Origin: Brevundimonas huaxiensis
Lineage (GTDB): Bacteria > Pseudomonadota > Alphaproteobacteria > Caulobacterales > Caulobacteraceae
Assembly (NCBI RefSeq): GCF_014218725.1
Contig: NZ_JABBJE010000004.1
Coordinates: forward strand, 248,001-312,000
DNA: 64,000 nt
Direction of reading: 5' to 3'
Below are positions 54,161 to 63,021 of the stretch, piece after piece (position 1 is the first letter of the stretch; each line of letters starts with the position of its first letter). The notes below the pieces were generated by a model. That model saw only the letters and a list, made by a program, of their open reading frames with translations, was not told where the DNA came from and searched no databases. The position numbers and the translations under genes are program-made.

Positions 54161-56860
54161 TCACCCGCTGTTTCGCAATCCCGCCGCCACGCCGTTGATG
54201 GCCAGAAGGATGCCCTCGCGAACGCGGGGGTCGTCGTCGCCGGCGCGGCGGCGGCGGATCAATTCGATCTGGACGTGGTTCAGCGGCTCGACATAGGGCA
54301 TGCGCAGCCGGATCAGCCGGTCCAGCTCGGGCTGGCCGCCCAAAAGGGCGTCATGGCCGGTGATGGCCAGGATAGCGTCGTGGGTGCGCTGCCACTCCTC
54401 GCGGATTTCGCCATAGATGCGCGAGGCCAGAGAGGCGTCGGGGACCAGGCTGGCGTAGCGGCGGGCGATGGTCATGTCGGACTTGGCCATGACCATCTCC
54501 ATGTTCTGGACCAGCGTCTTGAAGAAGGGCCAGGCCTCGGCCATCGCCTTCAGCTCGCCCATGTCCTTGCCCTGCACCGCCGAGCCGAAGCCGAACCAGC
54601 CGGGCAGCATGACCCGGCTCTGCGACCAGCTGAATACCCAGGGGATGGCCCGCAGATCCTCGATCCGCGTCGAGGCGGTGCGCGACGACGGGCGCGAGCC
54701 GATCTTCAGATCGGCGATCTCGGCGATGGGGGTGGCGGCGCGGTAGTAGTCGACGAAACCGTCGGTCTCATAGACCAGCTTGCGATAGGCGGCCATCGAA
54801 CGCGCCGACAGGTCCGACAGGGTCGCGCCGTGTTCGGCGGTGAAGGCGTGGTCCGTCCCCTTGCCCAGCGAGGCCAGCATGGCGCCGCAGGTCAGGGCGT
54901 CCAGATTGCGAAGCGCGATCTCCGGCTCGCCGTATTTGTTGGCGATGACCTCGCCCTGCTCGGTGGTGCGGATGCGGCCCTGGACCGTGCCTTCGGGCTG
55001 GGCCAGGACGCCGGCGAAGGACGAACCACCGCCGCGCCCGACCGTGCCGCCGCGCCCATGGAACAGTTGCAGCTTCAGCCCGTGCTTCTGCGTCACCTCG
55101 ACCAGGGCGCGCGAGGCCTCGTGCAGCTCCCAGCCCGAGGTCAGGTAGGAGCCGTCCTTGTTCGAATCCGAATAGCCGATCATCACCTCCTGCACCCCGC
55201 GCGCCCTGGCGACGGCGAGGGCCGACGGCTCCTGCAACAGCCGCTCCAGTGTCGGGCGCGCGGCGCGAAGGTCTTCGATGGTTTCGAACAGGGGCGCGGC
55301 CTGGATGGGGCAGGCGGCCGGGTCTTCGGGCCGGTAGAGACCGACCTCCTTGAGCAGCAGATAGACTTCCAGCAGGTCGGACGCTGCATCCGTCTTGGAC
55401 ACGATATGGGTGCGGATCGCCTGGGGACCGAAGGCGGCAAGCGCGGTTGCCGCCGCCTGAAGGATGGCGCGCTCCTTCAGCGTTTCCGGCTCATAGTCGG
55501 CATAGGGGCTGAACAGCAGGCGCGACGAGGCCAGTTCGGCGGCCAGCACCTTCAGCCGGCCCTCTTCGTCCAGCGCCAGATAGTCGGACTGGACGCCGGC
55601 GACCTTGAGCAGGTCGGCGACAACGCGCTCATGGACGTCGGCGTTCTGGCGCATGTCCAGGGTCGCCATATGGAAGCCGAACACCTCGACCGCCGTGATC
55701 AGGTCGCTGAGCCGGTCGTCGGCGAAGACGCCGCCGTGGTGCGAGACGAGGCTGTCGTGAAGCGTCTTCAGATCGGCCTCGAAGGCGTCAGGCCCGGGAT
55801 AGGGTTCGGCCTGGACCGCGGGGCGACGCGGCGGCGGGGCGTCGCCCAGCTTCTCGTGCGTGGCGGCCAGGCGGGCATAGATACCGGTCAGGGCGCGGCG
55901 ATAGGGCTCGTCCGCGCGGTGGGGCGAGGGGTCATGGGCGGCGTCGGCCAGGGCCTGAAGCGCGGGCGACACCTGGGCCAGTTCGGCCGCGAGGCTGAGT
56001 TCGGCGCCGAGGGCGTGCACCTCCTCCAGATAGAAGCTCAGCACGGCCCGCGCCTGGGTGCGGAAGGCGGCGGCCATCACCGTGGCGTCCACGTTCGGAT
56101 TGCCGTCGCGGTCGCCGCCGACCCAGGTGCCGACGCGCATGAAGGGCTTCAGCTCGGGCGCCTCCAGCAACCGCCGCCAAGCCGACAACTGCTTGGGCGC
56201 GACGTGCAGGAAGATGCGGTCCAGGAAGGAGACCACGGTGTCGATCTCGTCCTGCACCACCAGGCCCTGGGTACGGACCAGACGCGTGGCCCACAGGATG
56301 ACGATCTGGCGGCGCAGCGGTTCGGCGATGGCGTCCAGAGTGCAGGCGTCGCCGGCCTTGTCGCAGGCGTCCAACAGGTCGGTGATGGCGGCGATACGGT
56401 CGATGACGCTCTTGCGCCGGACCTCCGACGGGTGGGCGGTGAGGACGGGCGAGATCAGCGACTGATCCAGCAGGGCGCGCACGGCCTCGCGATCCACGCC
56501 CTGGTCGGCCAGACGCTTCAGCGCGCCTTCCGGCGTGTCGGGCCGGGCGCCGGCCACGGCCTGGCTCTGGGCGCGACGACGGGTCGAGCGGTCCTCGGCG
56601 ATATTGGCCAGCAGCGAGAACAAGGCGAAGCCGTGCGCCAGACCGGCCGCCTGATCCACCGACATCGCGGTCAGCAGCTTCTCAAGACGCTTGGCGGGGT
56701 GCGAGGCCGGGTCGCGGTGATAGGCGATCGAGGCCTGTCGCACCGCCTCGACATGGTCGAACAGGGCCTGACCGCCCTCGTCGCGGATGATGTCGCCCAG
56801 AATGCCGCCCAGCAGTCGAACTTCGTCACGCAGGGCGTCGTCGGCGGCGGGGCTCATCAT
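54161..56860 (-). CDS. ppc: Phosphoenolpyruvate carboxylase
   Basis: An 899-residue anaplerotic enzyme making oxaloacetate from PEP and bicarbonate. Active-site motifs include VLTAHPSEVRRKS, GYSDSNKDGSYLTSG and FHGRGGTVGRGGG, and the protein ends RNSG, consistent with the essential C-terminal glycine. The frame opens at 56947, but tandem ATGs at 56860 and 56857 with AGGA about 9 bases upstream give the normal N terminus. It shares the region with aconitase and malate dehydrogenase in central carbon flow. Confidence 0.95.
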   Translation of the reverse strand: MMSPAADDALRDEVRLLGGILGDIIRDEGGQALFDHVEAVRQASIAYHRDPASHPAKRLEKLLTAMSVDQAAGLAHGFALFSLLANIAEDRSTRRRAQSQAVAGARPDTPEGALKRLADQGVDREAVRALLDQSLISPVLTAHPSEVRRKSVIDRIAAITDLLDACDKAGDACTLDAIAEPLRRQIVILWATRLVRTQGLVVQDEIDTVVSFLDRIFLHVAPKQLSAWRRLLEAPELKPFMRVGTWVGGDRDGNPNVDATVMAAAFRTQARAVLSFYLEEVHALGAELSLAAELAQVSPALQALADAAHDPSPHRADEPYRRALTGIYARLAATHEKLGDAPPPRRPAVQAEPYPGPDAFEADLKTLHDSLVSHHGGVFADDRLSDLITAVEVFGFHMATLDMRQNADVHERVVADLLKVAGVQSDYLALDEEGRLKVLAAELASSRLLFSPYADYEPETLKERAILQAAATALAAFGPQAIRTHIVSKTDAASDLLEVYLLLKEVGLYRPEDPAACPIQAAPLFETIEDLRAARPTLERLLQEPSALAVARARGVQEVMIGYSDSNKDGSYLTSGWELHEASRALVEVTQKHGLKLQLFHGRGGTVGRGGGSSFAGVLAQPEGTVQGRIRTTEQGEVIANKYGEPEIALRNLDALTCGAMLASLGKGTDHAFTAEHGATLSDLSARSMAAYRKLVYETDGFVDYYRAATPIAEIADLKIGSRPSSRTASTRIEDLRAIPWVFSWSQSRVMLPGWFGFGSAVQGKDMGELKAMAEAWPFFKTLVQNMEMVMAKSDMTIARRYASLVPDASLASRIYGEIREEWQRTHDAILAITGHDALLGGQPELDRLIRLRMPYVEPLNHVQIELIRRRRAGDDDPRVREGILLAINGVAAGLRNSG

Positions 56861-57051
56861 CTGAAATATCCTGGGTCGGCGTGGGGAGGTCGGCATCTGG
56901 AAGGGCGAAGTCGCCCGCGTCAACGCACGATCCGTGACAGTCGCCACCAGAAATCACCGCGTCGATCATGGTGAACCGCCCGTTAGGGTTTCTTAACCGA
57001 CGGCGCGCGATGATGCGGGCGTAGGATTCCAGATCGGTTCCACTCTTGCCC

Positions 57052-58242
57052 ATGTTCGCCAAACGCCAATCCGCACTCGCCGCCACCGCCGGGACCGCCC
57101 CGCGCGCCAAGGACGGCCCGAGCCTGAAACCTGTCGTCGACGCCTTGAAGAAGCCGCCGGTCGCGGCGGGTCTGGCGGGCTTGCTGCTGCTCAGCGCCAG
57201 CGCCCTGTTCCTGACGGTGCTGGGCGATCCCAAGGCGGGAACGCCCTCGGCCCATGTCGCGCTGGAACGTGACGCGCCCGCACCGCAAGCGCCGGCCCCG
57301 ACGGGTTTCGAAGCCTTCTCCATGGGCGCGATGGGGCTGTATCAGAATCTGGCGGGCGGCGCCGATCCGGCCGCGGGCGGCGACGCCGTCATCACCCTGC
57401 CGGACGGCGGCAGCGTCTCGGGTCAGGGCGCGCCCATCACGGCGCCCGTCCACGCCGCCTCGCCCCTGGCCAAGGCCCCCATCGCCGGCCTGTGGCAGCC
57501 CGGATCGAACGGTCCCCTGCCGATGATCGCGCCCGACGGCCGCGTGCCGGCCCAGGCCTATGCCCGACCGTTCCGACCGAACGGCAAGCCGCGCGTGTCG
57601 TTGATCGTCGGCGGGCTGGGCCTGAACGCCGTGACCACCCGCGCGGCGATCGAACGCCTGCCGCCGGAGGTCACGCTCAGCTTCGTGCCTTATGCCGACA
57701 ATCTGCAGGGCTGGATCGACCAGGCGCGCGCGCAGGGTCATGAGGTCATGCTGGAAATGCCGATGGAGCCGACCGGCTATCCCGACAACGACCCCGGACC
57801 CTATACGCTGCTTGCCGACGGCGGCACCGACGACGTGACCGCCAAGATGGACTGGCTGCTGAGCCGCGCCACGGGCTATTTCGGCGTGACCAACTATCTG
57901 GGCGACCGGTTCGCCGGGTCGGACACCGGTATGAACGCCTTCCTGAGCGTCCTGCGCCAGCGCGGCGTCGCCTTCCTGGACGACGGCTCGTTCCAACGTC
58001 GGCCGGGCGCCTGGGCGCGGGCCAGCGCGGACCGCGTCATCGACCGGACCCAGTCGCCCGCCGCCATCGTCGCCGCCCTGAACGGTCTGGAAGCCCAGGC
58101 CAAGCTGCGCGGCTCGGCCCTGGGGGCCGGCTTCAGCTATCCGGTGACGGTCGAGGCCGCCGCCCGCTGGACCGCCGGTCTGGAACAGCGCGGCCTGCAA
58201 CTGGCGCCGGCCTCGTCCATGTCGATGCGGCCGGGGCGCTAG
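57052..58242 (+). CDS. Divergent polysaccharide deacetylase family protein
   Basis: A 396-residue protein with one N-terminal membrane helix (about 38-56), an Ala/Pro-rich linker and a C-terminal YibQ-like divergent polysaccharide deacetylase domain (about 175-396). Domain motifs include RVSLIVGGLGLNAVTTRAAIERLPPEVTLSFVPY and HEVMLEMPMEPTGYPDNDPGP. In the family the deacetylase metal site is degenerate, so activity is uncertain. TAG overlaps the rppH GTG (TAGTG). ATG at 57052 is preferred over TTG at 57046. The same gene pair is familiar in Caulobacterales. Confidence 0.85.
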   Translation: MFAKRQSALAATAGTAPRAKDGPSLKPVVDALKKPPVAAGLAGLLLLSASALFLTVLGDPKAGTPSAHVALERDAPAPQAPAPTGFEAFSMGAMGLYQNLAGGADPAAGGDAVITLPDGGSVSGQGAPITAPVHAASPLAKAPIAGLWQPGSNGPLPMIAPDGRVPAQAYARPFRPNGKPRVSLIVGGLGLNAVTTRAAIERLPPEVTLSFVPYADNLQGWIDQARAQGHEVMLEMPMEPTGYPDNDPGPYTLLADGGTDDVTAKMDWLLSRATGYFGVTNYLGDRFAGSDTGMNAFLSVLRQRGVAFLDDGSFQRRPGAWARASADRVIDRTQSPAAIVAALNGLEAQAKLRGSALGAGFSYPVTVEAAARWTAGLEQRGLQLAPASSMSMRPGR

Positions 58243-58718
58243 TGTCCGATCTCGACGCCTATCGGCCCAATGTCGGGGTCGTGCTGTTCAACCGCGACGG
58301 CCTGGTCTGGTACGGCCAGCGGCACGCTACGTCCGGTCCGCATAACTGGCAGTTTCCGCAAGGCGGCGTCGATGCGGGCGAGGATCTGGAAGCCGCCGCC
58401 CGCCGCGAACTGCATGAGGAGACCGGCGTCACCTCGATCGAACTGCTGGCGCGGACGGACGACTGGATCCTGTACGACTTCCCGCCCGAAGCCATGAACA
58501 ACGCCAAGGCCTGGCGCGGTTTCAAGGGGCAGAAGCAGCAGTGGTTCGCCTTCCGCTTCACCGGCGACGAAGCCGAGATCGATCTGGCGGCCGACGACGA
58601 GGTCGAGTTCGACGCCTGGCGCTGGGGGCCGCTGTCGGACGCCTGCGACCTGATCGTGCCGTTCAAACGCCCGGCCTATGAACAGGTCGTCGCCGCGTTC
58701 TCGCACCTGGCGGCATAG
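58242..58718 (+). CDS. rppH: RNA pyrophosphohydrolase RppH
   Basis: A 158-residue Nudix hydrolase that strips 5' pyrophosphate from mRNA to start decay. The Nudix box covers 41-63 (GGVDAGEDLEAA...ELHEETGV). QRHATSGPHNWQFPQGG and DDEVEFDAWRWG are typical of RppH. GTG start overlaps the preceding stop by one base (TAGTG), so translation is coupled. Bidirectional terminator behind. Confidence 0.95.
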   Translation: MSDLDAYRPNVGVVLFNRDGLVWYGQRHATSGPHNWQFPQGGVDAGEDLEAAARRELHEETGVTSIELLARTDDWILYDFPPEAMNNAKAWRGFKGQKQQWFAFRFTGDEAEIDLAADDEVEFDAWRWGPLSDACDLIVPFKRPAYEQVVAAFSHLAA

Positions 58719-58720
58719 AA

Positions 58721-58746
58721 AAAGGGCGGCGCGAACGCCGCCCTTT
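58721..58746. terminator. Bidirectional terminator between rppH and hsp20
   Basis: A perfect 10-bp stem AAAGGGCGGC/GCCGCCCTTT with a 6-base loop, ending in T-rich tails both ways, lies in the convergent gap. Confidence 0.9.
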
Positions 58747-58767
58747 CATAGTTCGCCTTGAAACGGC

Positions 58768-59247
58768 TTAGGCCGCTTCGGCCTTCTTCTCGGCCTGGCC
58801 TTCGATCAGCGGCTGGCCGGCGCCGATTTCGATACGGCGGGGCTTCAGCGCCTCGGGCAGCTCGCGCTTCAGCGAGATCGAGAGCAGACCGTTGACCAGA
58901 TTGGCGTCGTTGACGACGACATAGTCGGCCAGCTGGAAGCGGCGCTCGAAATCGCGCTCGGCCAGACCGCGATGCAGGTAGGTCTTCTGCGTCGCCGTAT
59001 CGTCGTTTGCGGTCTTGCGGCCGGTCACGGTGAGCAGGTTTTCCTTCACCTCGATATTCAGCTCGTCGGGGCTGAAGCCGGCGACGGCGATCTCGATGCG
59101 ATAGGCGTTCTCGCCCGTGGTCTCGATGTTGTAGGGGGGATAACCCGTGTCCTGGCTGGTCGCGCGCGAGGCGTTTTCCAGCAGATTGGCCAGACGGTCG
59201 AAGCCGACGGCCGAGCGGTACAGCGGGGTGAAATCATAAGTACGCAT
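58768..59247 (-). CDS. Small heat-shock protein Hsp20
   Basis: A 159-residue alpha-crystallin-type chaperone that holds unfolding proteins. The core domain (about 35-135) has the strands [28 protein letters not shown] and the C-terminal [18 protein letters not shown]. The ATG at 59247 sits 6 bases after AGGAGG; an upstream ATG would place the SD inside the coding sequence. A leader hairpin that buries the SD and a sigma-32-like promoter lie upstream. Confidence 0.93.
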   Translation of the reverse strand: MRTYDFTPLYRSAVGFDRLANLLENASRATSQDTGYPPYNIETTGENAYRIEIAVAGFSPDELNIEVKENLLTVTGRKTANDDTATQKTYLHRGLAERDFERRFQLADYVVVNDANLVNGLLSISLKRELPEALKPRRIEIGAGQPLIEGQAEKKAEAA

Positions 59248-59303
59248 CAGCATCCTCCTGAGGATCAGCAAGGTTGAGCCGCCCGGCGTTTTGGCCCGGA
59301 CGG
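59248..59303 (-). ncRNA. ROSE-like RNA thermometer in the hsp20 leader (candidate)
   Basis: In mRNA sense the leader ends CTTGCTGATCCTCAGGAGGAT, where a TTGCT segment and ATCCT can pair with the AGGAGGAT Shine-Dalgarno. This is very close to the 3' hairpin of rhizobial ROSE elements (TTGCTCCTTGGAGGAT). A second, stable hairpin (59279-59303; CCGTCCGGGC with GCCGGGCGG) lies just before it. Heat would open the SD hairpin. Confidence 0.55.
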
Positions 59304-59376
59304 TGGGAGATCAGATCGACGACCCGAAACCGGCGCCGTCAGTCTGGAGAACCCGAAATCGGCGTCCTCGAAAGCC

Positions 59377-59405
59377 AAGATGGGAACCGGCGAAACGGCG
59401 TCAAG
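59377..59405 (-). promoter_or_regulatory. RpoH (sigma-32)-like promoter of hsp20 (candidate)
   Basis: On the minus strand CTTGAC and TCCCATCTT are spaced by about 15 bases, close to the CTTG...CCCCAT heat-shock pattern. The leader from this point would hold the ROSE-like element. The rest of 59304-59519 shows no gene. Confidence 0.5.
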
Positions 59406-59519
59406 GGCGCCGCCTGCACGATTTTGCTTGCGTCAAATCCGCCTGTGTCTCGCGAAGTTCATTTGCGCGGGCGGTCCGCCTGCCTATGGAGAACGACCTG
59501 AACCTGGAGCCCCTCGATC

Positions 59520-60326
59520 ATGCGCCTCGCCGTCTACGGCCTCGCCGCCGTCCTGCTGTCCGCCGCCCCCGCCTTGGCCCAACAGTCGCCCCAGACCCAG
59601 GGCGCGTGGACGCCGCCGCGTTCGGCCCTGTCCAGCGCCATGCCGACCTTCTCCGACGACACGGCGTTGCAGACCGCCATCGCCGCCGAGACCCGGCCCG
59701 CCGCCGACCGGGCGCGCGACGTCTATCGTCATCCGTATGAATCCCTGACCTTCTGGGGGCTGACGCCGGGGATGACGGTGGTGGAGATCGAGCCGGGCGG
59801 CGCCAGCTGGTGGCGGCACATTCTGGAGCCCTATGCGGCGGCGACCGGCGGGCGTTATGTGCCGGTCAATCGCCCGCTGGAAGGCATGGGCGTGGCGGAC
59901 GGGACCGCCGACTTCATCCTGGTGGCCCGCGCCTTCCACAACTGGTCGCGCGACGGCCGGACCCAGCCGTATCTGCAGGCCTTCTTCAAGGCCTTGAAGC
60001 CCGGCGGCGTGCTGGCCGTCGAACAGCACCGCAGCGCGGAGGGTCTGAATGTCGCTGACGTCGCCTCCACCGGCTATGTGCCCGAAAGCTATGTGATCCA
60101 TGAGGCGCGCAACGCCGGCTTCGTGCTGGAGGCGCGCAGCGAGCTGAACGCCAATCCCAAGGACGACCACGATCATCCGTTCGGGGTCTGGACGCTGCCG
60201 CCGATCCGCCAGTCGGCTGCGCGCAACGATCCGTCCGGCCGCACCCTGACGCCCGAGGAACGCGCCGCCTTCGACGCCATCGGCGAGAGCGACCGGATGA
60301 CCCTGCGTTTCCGCAAGCCCGAATAG
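59520..60326 (+). CDS. Exported methyltransferase-like protein (first of a tandem pair)
   Basis: A 268-residue protein with a signal peptide (about 1-20, ending ALAQ). The Rossmann-like domain has TPGMTVVEIEPGGASWWRHILEPYAA and a later KALKPGGVLAVEQHR, as in the COG4798 predicted methyltransferases. It ends GESDRMTLRFRKPE. SAM is not expected in the periplasm, so it may bind another ligand. It is 95 bases upstream of a paralogue with the same ending. Confidence 0.78.
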   Translation: MRLAVYGLAAVLLSAAPALAQQSPQTQGAWTPPRSALSSAMPTFSDDTALQTAIAAETRPAADRARDVYRHPYESLTFWGLTPGMTVVEIEPGGASWWRHILEPYAAATGGRYVPVNRPLEGMGVADGTADFILVARAFHNWSRDGRTQPYLQAFFKALKPGGVLAVEQHRSAEGLNVADVASTGYVPESYVIHEARNAGFVLEARSELNANPKDDHDHPFGVWTLPPIRQSAARNDPSGRTLTPEERAAFDAIGESDRMTLRFRKPE

Positions 60327-60421
60327 GCTGTCTTGCGTTTTGACCGGCCCTGCGAACCCGATTAAGCCCAAGACGTCAGGGTGCGTCGGACGCGGGTCCC
60401 GGCGTCCTGCGGAGGTTTTGA

Positions 60422-61342
60422 ATGGCTGATCGTCTGGCGAGCGCGAGCGGATTGTCGCGTCGGTTTCTGCTGAGCGGCGCTGCGGCGCTGGGGCTGATCG
60501 GCGTGGCGGCTTGCGGGCGCAAGGACGAGGCCGCAAAGGCGCCGGCCGCGCCACCCGCACCCGCGGGGCCGCCGGAAGGCTCGCTGGAATGGGCGGTCGA
60601 GGGATCCTGGCGCTCGGCCCAGGACAAGGCGCGCGACGCCTTCCGCCATCCGATGGAGACGCTGCGGTTCTTCGGACTTCAACCCAAGATGACGGTGGTG
60701 GAGTTCTGGCCCGGCAGCGGCTGGTACACCGAAATCCTGGCCCCCTATCTGGCCAAGGGGGCGGGCACCTATGTCGCCGCCCTGTTCCCCGAGGGACCGA
60801 CCGCCGATCCGGCGCAGGCCGTGCTGAACACCGCCTTCCGCACGCGATTCTCCAGCGACAAGAAACTTTATGGCGAGCCGCAGTTTTCGGTCTTTGGCGC
60901 GGGATCCGGTCCGGTGATCGCGGCGGGTACGGCCGAGATGTGCCTGTTCATGCGAACCCTGCATGGCTGGATGGCGGCAGGCATTGCGGAAAAGGCCTTC
61001 GCCGACGCCTTCGCCGCCCTTCGCCCGGGCGGCATCCTGGGCGTCGAGCAACATCGACTGTCCCCAGCGGAGGATCAGGATCCGGTTGCGGCCAACGGCT
61101 ATGTGCAGGAAGCCTTCGTACGCCAGTTGGCGGCCGAGGCGGGCTTCGTCTTCGTCGAGGCGTCCGAGATCAACGCCAATCCGGAAGACACCAAGGACCA
61201 CCCGTTCGGCGTCGACACCCTGGCGCCCACGCGCCTGACGGCGCCGCGCGGCGAACCGGCGGACCCCGCCTTCGACCGCTCTAAATATGACGCGATCGGC
61301 GAGAGCGATCGCATGACCTTGAAGTTCAGGAAGCCCGAGTGA
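60422..61342 (+). CDS. Exported methyltransferase-like lipoprotein (second of a tandem pair)
   Basis: A 306-residue protein with SRRFLLSGAAALG, a twin-arginine motif, followed by lipobox GVAAC (about Cys32): a probable Tat lipoprotein. The domain repeats the first copy's features: QPKMTVVEFWPGSGWYTEILAPYLA, ALRPGGILGVEQHR and the ending GESDRMTLKFRKPE. The substrate is unknown. Its stop overlaps the GTG of the following hydrolase by 4 bases (GTGA), implying coupling. Confidence 0.78.
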   Translation: MADRLASASGLSRRFLLSGAAALGLIGVAACGRKDEAAKAPAAPPAPAGPPEGSLEWAVEGSWRSAQDKARDAFRHPMETLRFFGLQPKMTVVEFWPGSGWYTEILAPYLAKGAGTYVAALFPEGPTADPAQAVLNTAFRTRFSSDKKLYGEPQFSVFGAGSGPVIAAGTAEMCLFMRTLHGWMAAGIAEKAFADAFAALRPGGILGVEQHRLSPAEDQDPVAANGYVQEAFVRQLAAEAGFVFVEASEINANPEDTKDHPFGVDTLAPTRLTAPRGEPADPAFDRSKYDAIGESDRMTLKFRKPE

Positions 61343-62373
61343 ACCGCGCCCAAGCCTTCGCCGCCAACGCCCCGCTGATGGGGGTGCCCGGCGCCTATCC
61401 GCCGCCCAGCGGAAAGGGCGACTGGTTTCGCGGCGCGGGCGGAATGCGGCTGCGCGCCGGTCTGTGGAAGCCGTCTCACCTCGCAGCGGACAAGGTGCGC
61501 GGCACCGTGGTGCTAAGCCCCGGCCGAACCGAGCCGATCGAAAAATACTATGAGGTGATCGGCAACTTCCTGGCGCGCGGCTGGTGCGTGCTGACCCACG
61601 ACTGGCGCGGCCAGGGGCTGTCGGCGCGGCTCTTGCCGGATCGGCTGAAGGGGCACGCCCGTGCGGTCGAGGAGTTTCTGGACGACTACAATCGCCTGCT
61701 GAACGCCTACGAGGACCAGTGCCCCAAGCCCTGGATCATGGTCGGCCATTCGATGGGCGCTTGCCTGAACCTGCTGTCGCTGGAAAGCGGCGAGGACCGG
61801 TTCGCCGGCGCGGTCCTGTCCAGCCCCATGCTGCGCATCAAGACCGGCAAACGGTCGATGTGGTCGGTCAAGCTGGTGGTGCGCTGGAACATCCGCCATG
61901 GCCAGGCGGGTGATTATATCCTGGGCGACCCCGACGATCCGTTCGACCATAATTTCGCCGAAGACGCCCTGACCTCGGACGAGACCCGCTATGAGATGTG
62001 GCGACAGCAGCTCTATGCATGCCCGCACCTGGCGATCGGCGGTCCCACCTATGGTTGGCTGGCCTTTGCGCTGGACGCCGGCGAGCGCGCGCTGAAGCCC
62101 AAGGCCCTGAAGGCGGTCAAGGCGTCGGTCGTGATCGTCCAGGCCGGCGCCGACGACGTGGTGTGGAAACAGACCAACCAATGGGCCGCCAAACGCATCC
62201 CGCGCGGCCGCTACGTCGAGGTCGCCGGCGCCAAGCATGAGGTCATCATGGAGGCCGATGACCTGCGCGCCGTCTTCCTGAACGAATTCGACGCCATGGC
62301 CGATATGGTTGCGCCTGCGGCGGACGCGGTCACCGATCCGTCGGCGAGGACGGCGGACGTGACGGCGGGCTGA
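61339..62373 (+). CDS. Alpha/beta hydrolase, lysophospholipase-like
   Basis: A 344-residue serine hydrolase. The nucleophile elbow GHSMGACLNLL gives the serine near 147. The oxyanion loop region is VLSPGRTEPIEKYYEVIGNFLARG, and the C-terminal histidine lies in AGAKHEVIMEAD. It resembles PldB/monoacylglycerol-lipase proteins. GTG start overlaps the previous stop, so it is probably made together with the exported methyltransferase-like lipoprotein. It ends 4 bases before the convergent orphan gene. Confidence 0.85.
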   Translation: MNRAQAFAANAPLMGVPGAYPPPSGKGDWFRGAGGMRLRAGLWKPSHLAADKVRGTVVLSPGRTEPIEKYYEVIGNFLARGWCVLTHDWRGQGLSARLLPDRLKGHARAVEEFLDDYNRLLNAYEDQCPKPWIMVGHSMGACLNLLSLESGEDRFAGAVLSSPMLRIKTGKRSMWSVKLVVRWNIRHGQAGDYILGDPDDPFDHNFAEDALTSDETRYEMWRQQLYACPHLAIGGPTYGWLAFALDAGERALKPKALKAVKASVVIVQAGADDVVWKQTNQWAAKRIPRGRYVEVAGAKHEVIMEADDLRAVFLNEFDAMADMVAPAADAVTDPSARTADVTAG

Positions 62374-62377
62374 TCGT

Positions 62378-62947
62378 TCAGGCGGCGGTTTCGGCGCGCC
62401 AGCGTCGGTCGATCGTCTGGGTGACGCCGCAGAGCTGCAGGAAGGCGACGGCGACGCCGGGGCCGGTCTCGGCCTTGATCAGCAGGGGCAGAACGATCCA
62501 CTCGCGCGGGAAGCGCATCACCATCACGTCGTCGCTGGCGCGCAGGTGCGGGCAGTATTTCATCGACCGGTCGACGCAGCGCCGGTGCAGGGGCGCGATG
62601 GAGCCGGCGTCGATCATCACCCGGTCGTCGGCGAGGTCGGCGCGAACCTGACCGCCGCGCGCCCTCAGCTGACCAGCGCATCGTCGCGCGGCGATCTGGG
62701 TCCAGCGATCGCCGTCCTCAGTCGGCTCGCCGCACATCGGGCACAGCATGCGCGCGACCGTGAGGCGCTGTCGGACCAGATGGTTCTTTGAATATTGCGG
62801 CTTGCCAGCGCCGGGCGCGCTGGCCTGCATCAAGGCGAGACGGCCGCCGACGGTTTGGCACGGCGCGGCGCCCGTGATCTCTTCGCCGCTCCAACTCGTG
62901 ACCCAGGGCACGTCGACGCCGACAACCAATTTGGACAGCCCAGCCAT
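62378..62947 (-). CDS. Orphan protein with a CxxC zinc-ribbon-like motif
   Basis: A 189-residue soluble protein starting at ATG 62947 after GAGGGGA. An upstream GTG in frame would add 9 residues. CPMCGEPTEDGDRW at 69-82 is a zinc-ribbon-like pair, with another cysteine near 90 and further His/Cys residues in HRRCVDRSMKYCPHL. No family recognised. No operon partner: hisN is downstream on the same strand by direction, 74 bases upstream in transcription. Confidence 0.62.
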   Translation of the reverse strand: MAGLSKLVVGVDVPWVTSWSGEEITGAAPCQTVGGRLALMQASAPGAGKPQYSKNHLVRQRLTVARMLCPMCGEPTEDGDRWTQIAARRCAGQLRARGGQVRADLADDRVMIDAGSIAPLHRRCVDRSMKYCPHLRASDDVMVMRFPREWIVLPLLIKAETGPGVAVAFLQLCGVTQTIDRRWRAETAA

Positions 62948-63021
62948 CGAATCCGTCCCCTCAACCGTCCGCACCCTGACGCCGTCTCGCGACCTGCGTC
63001 AATATGCGCCAGGTGAGAGCG

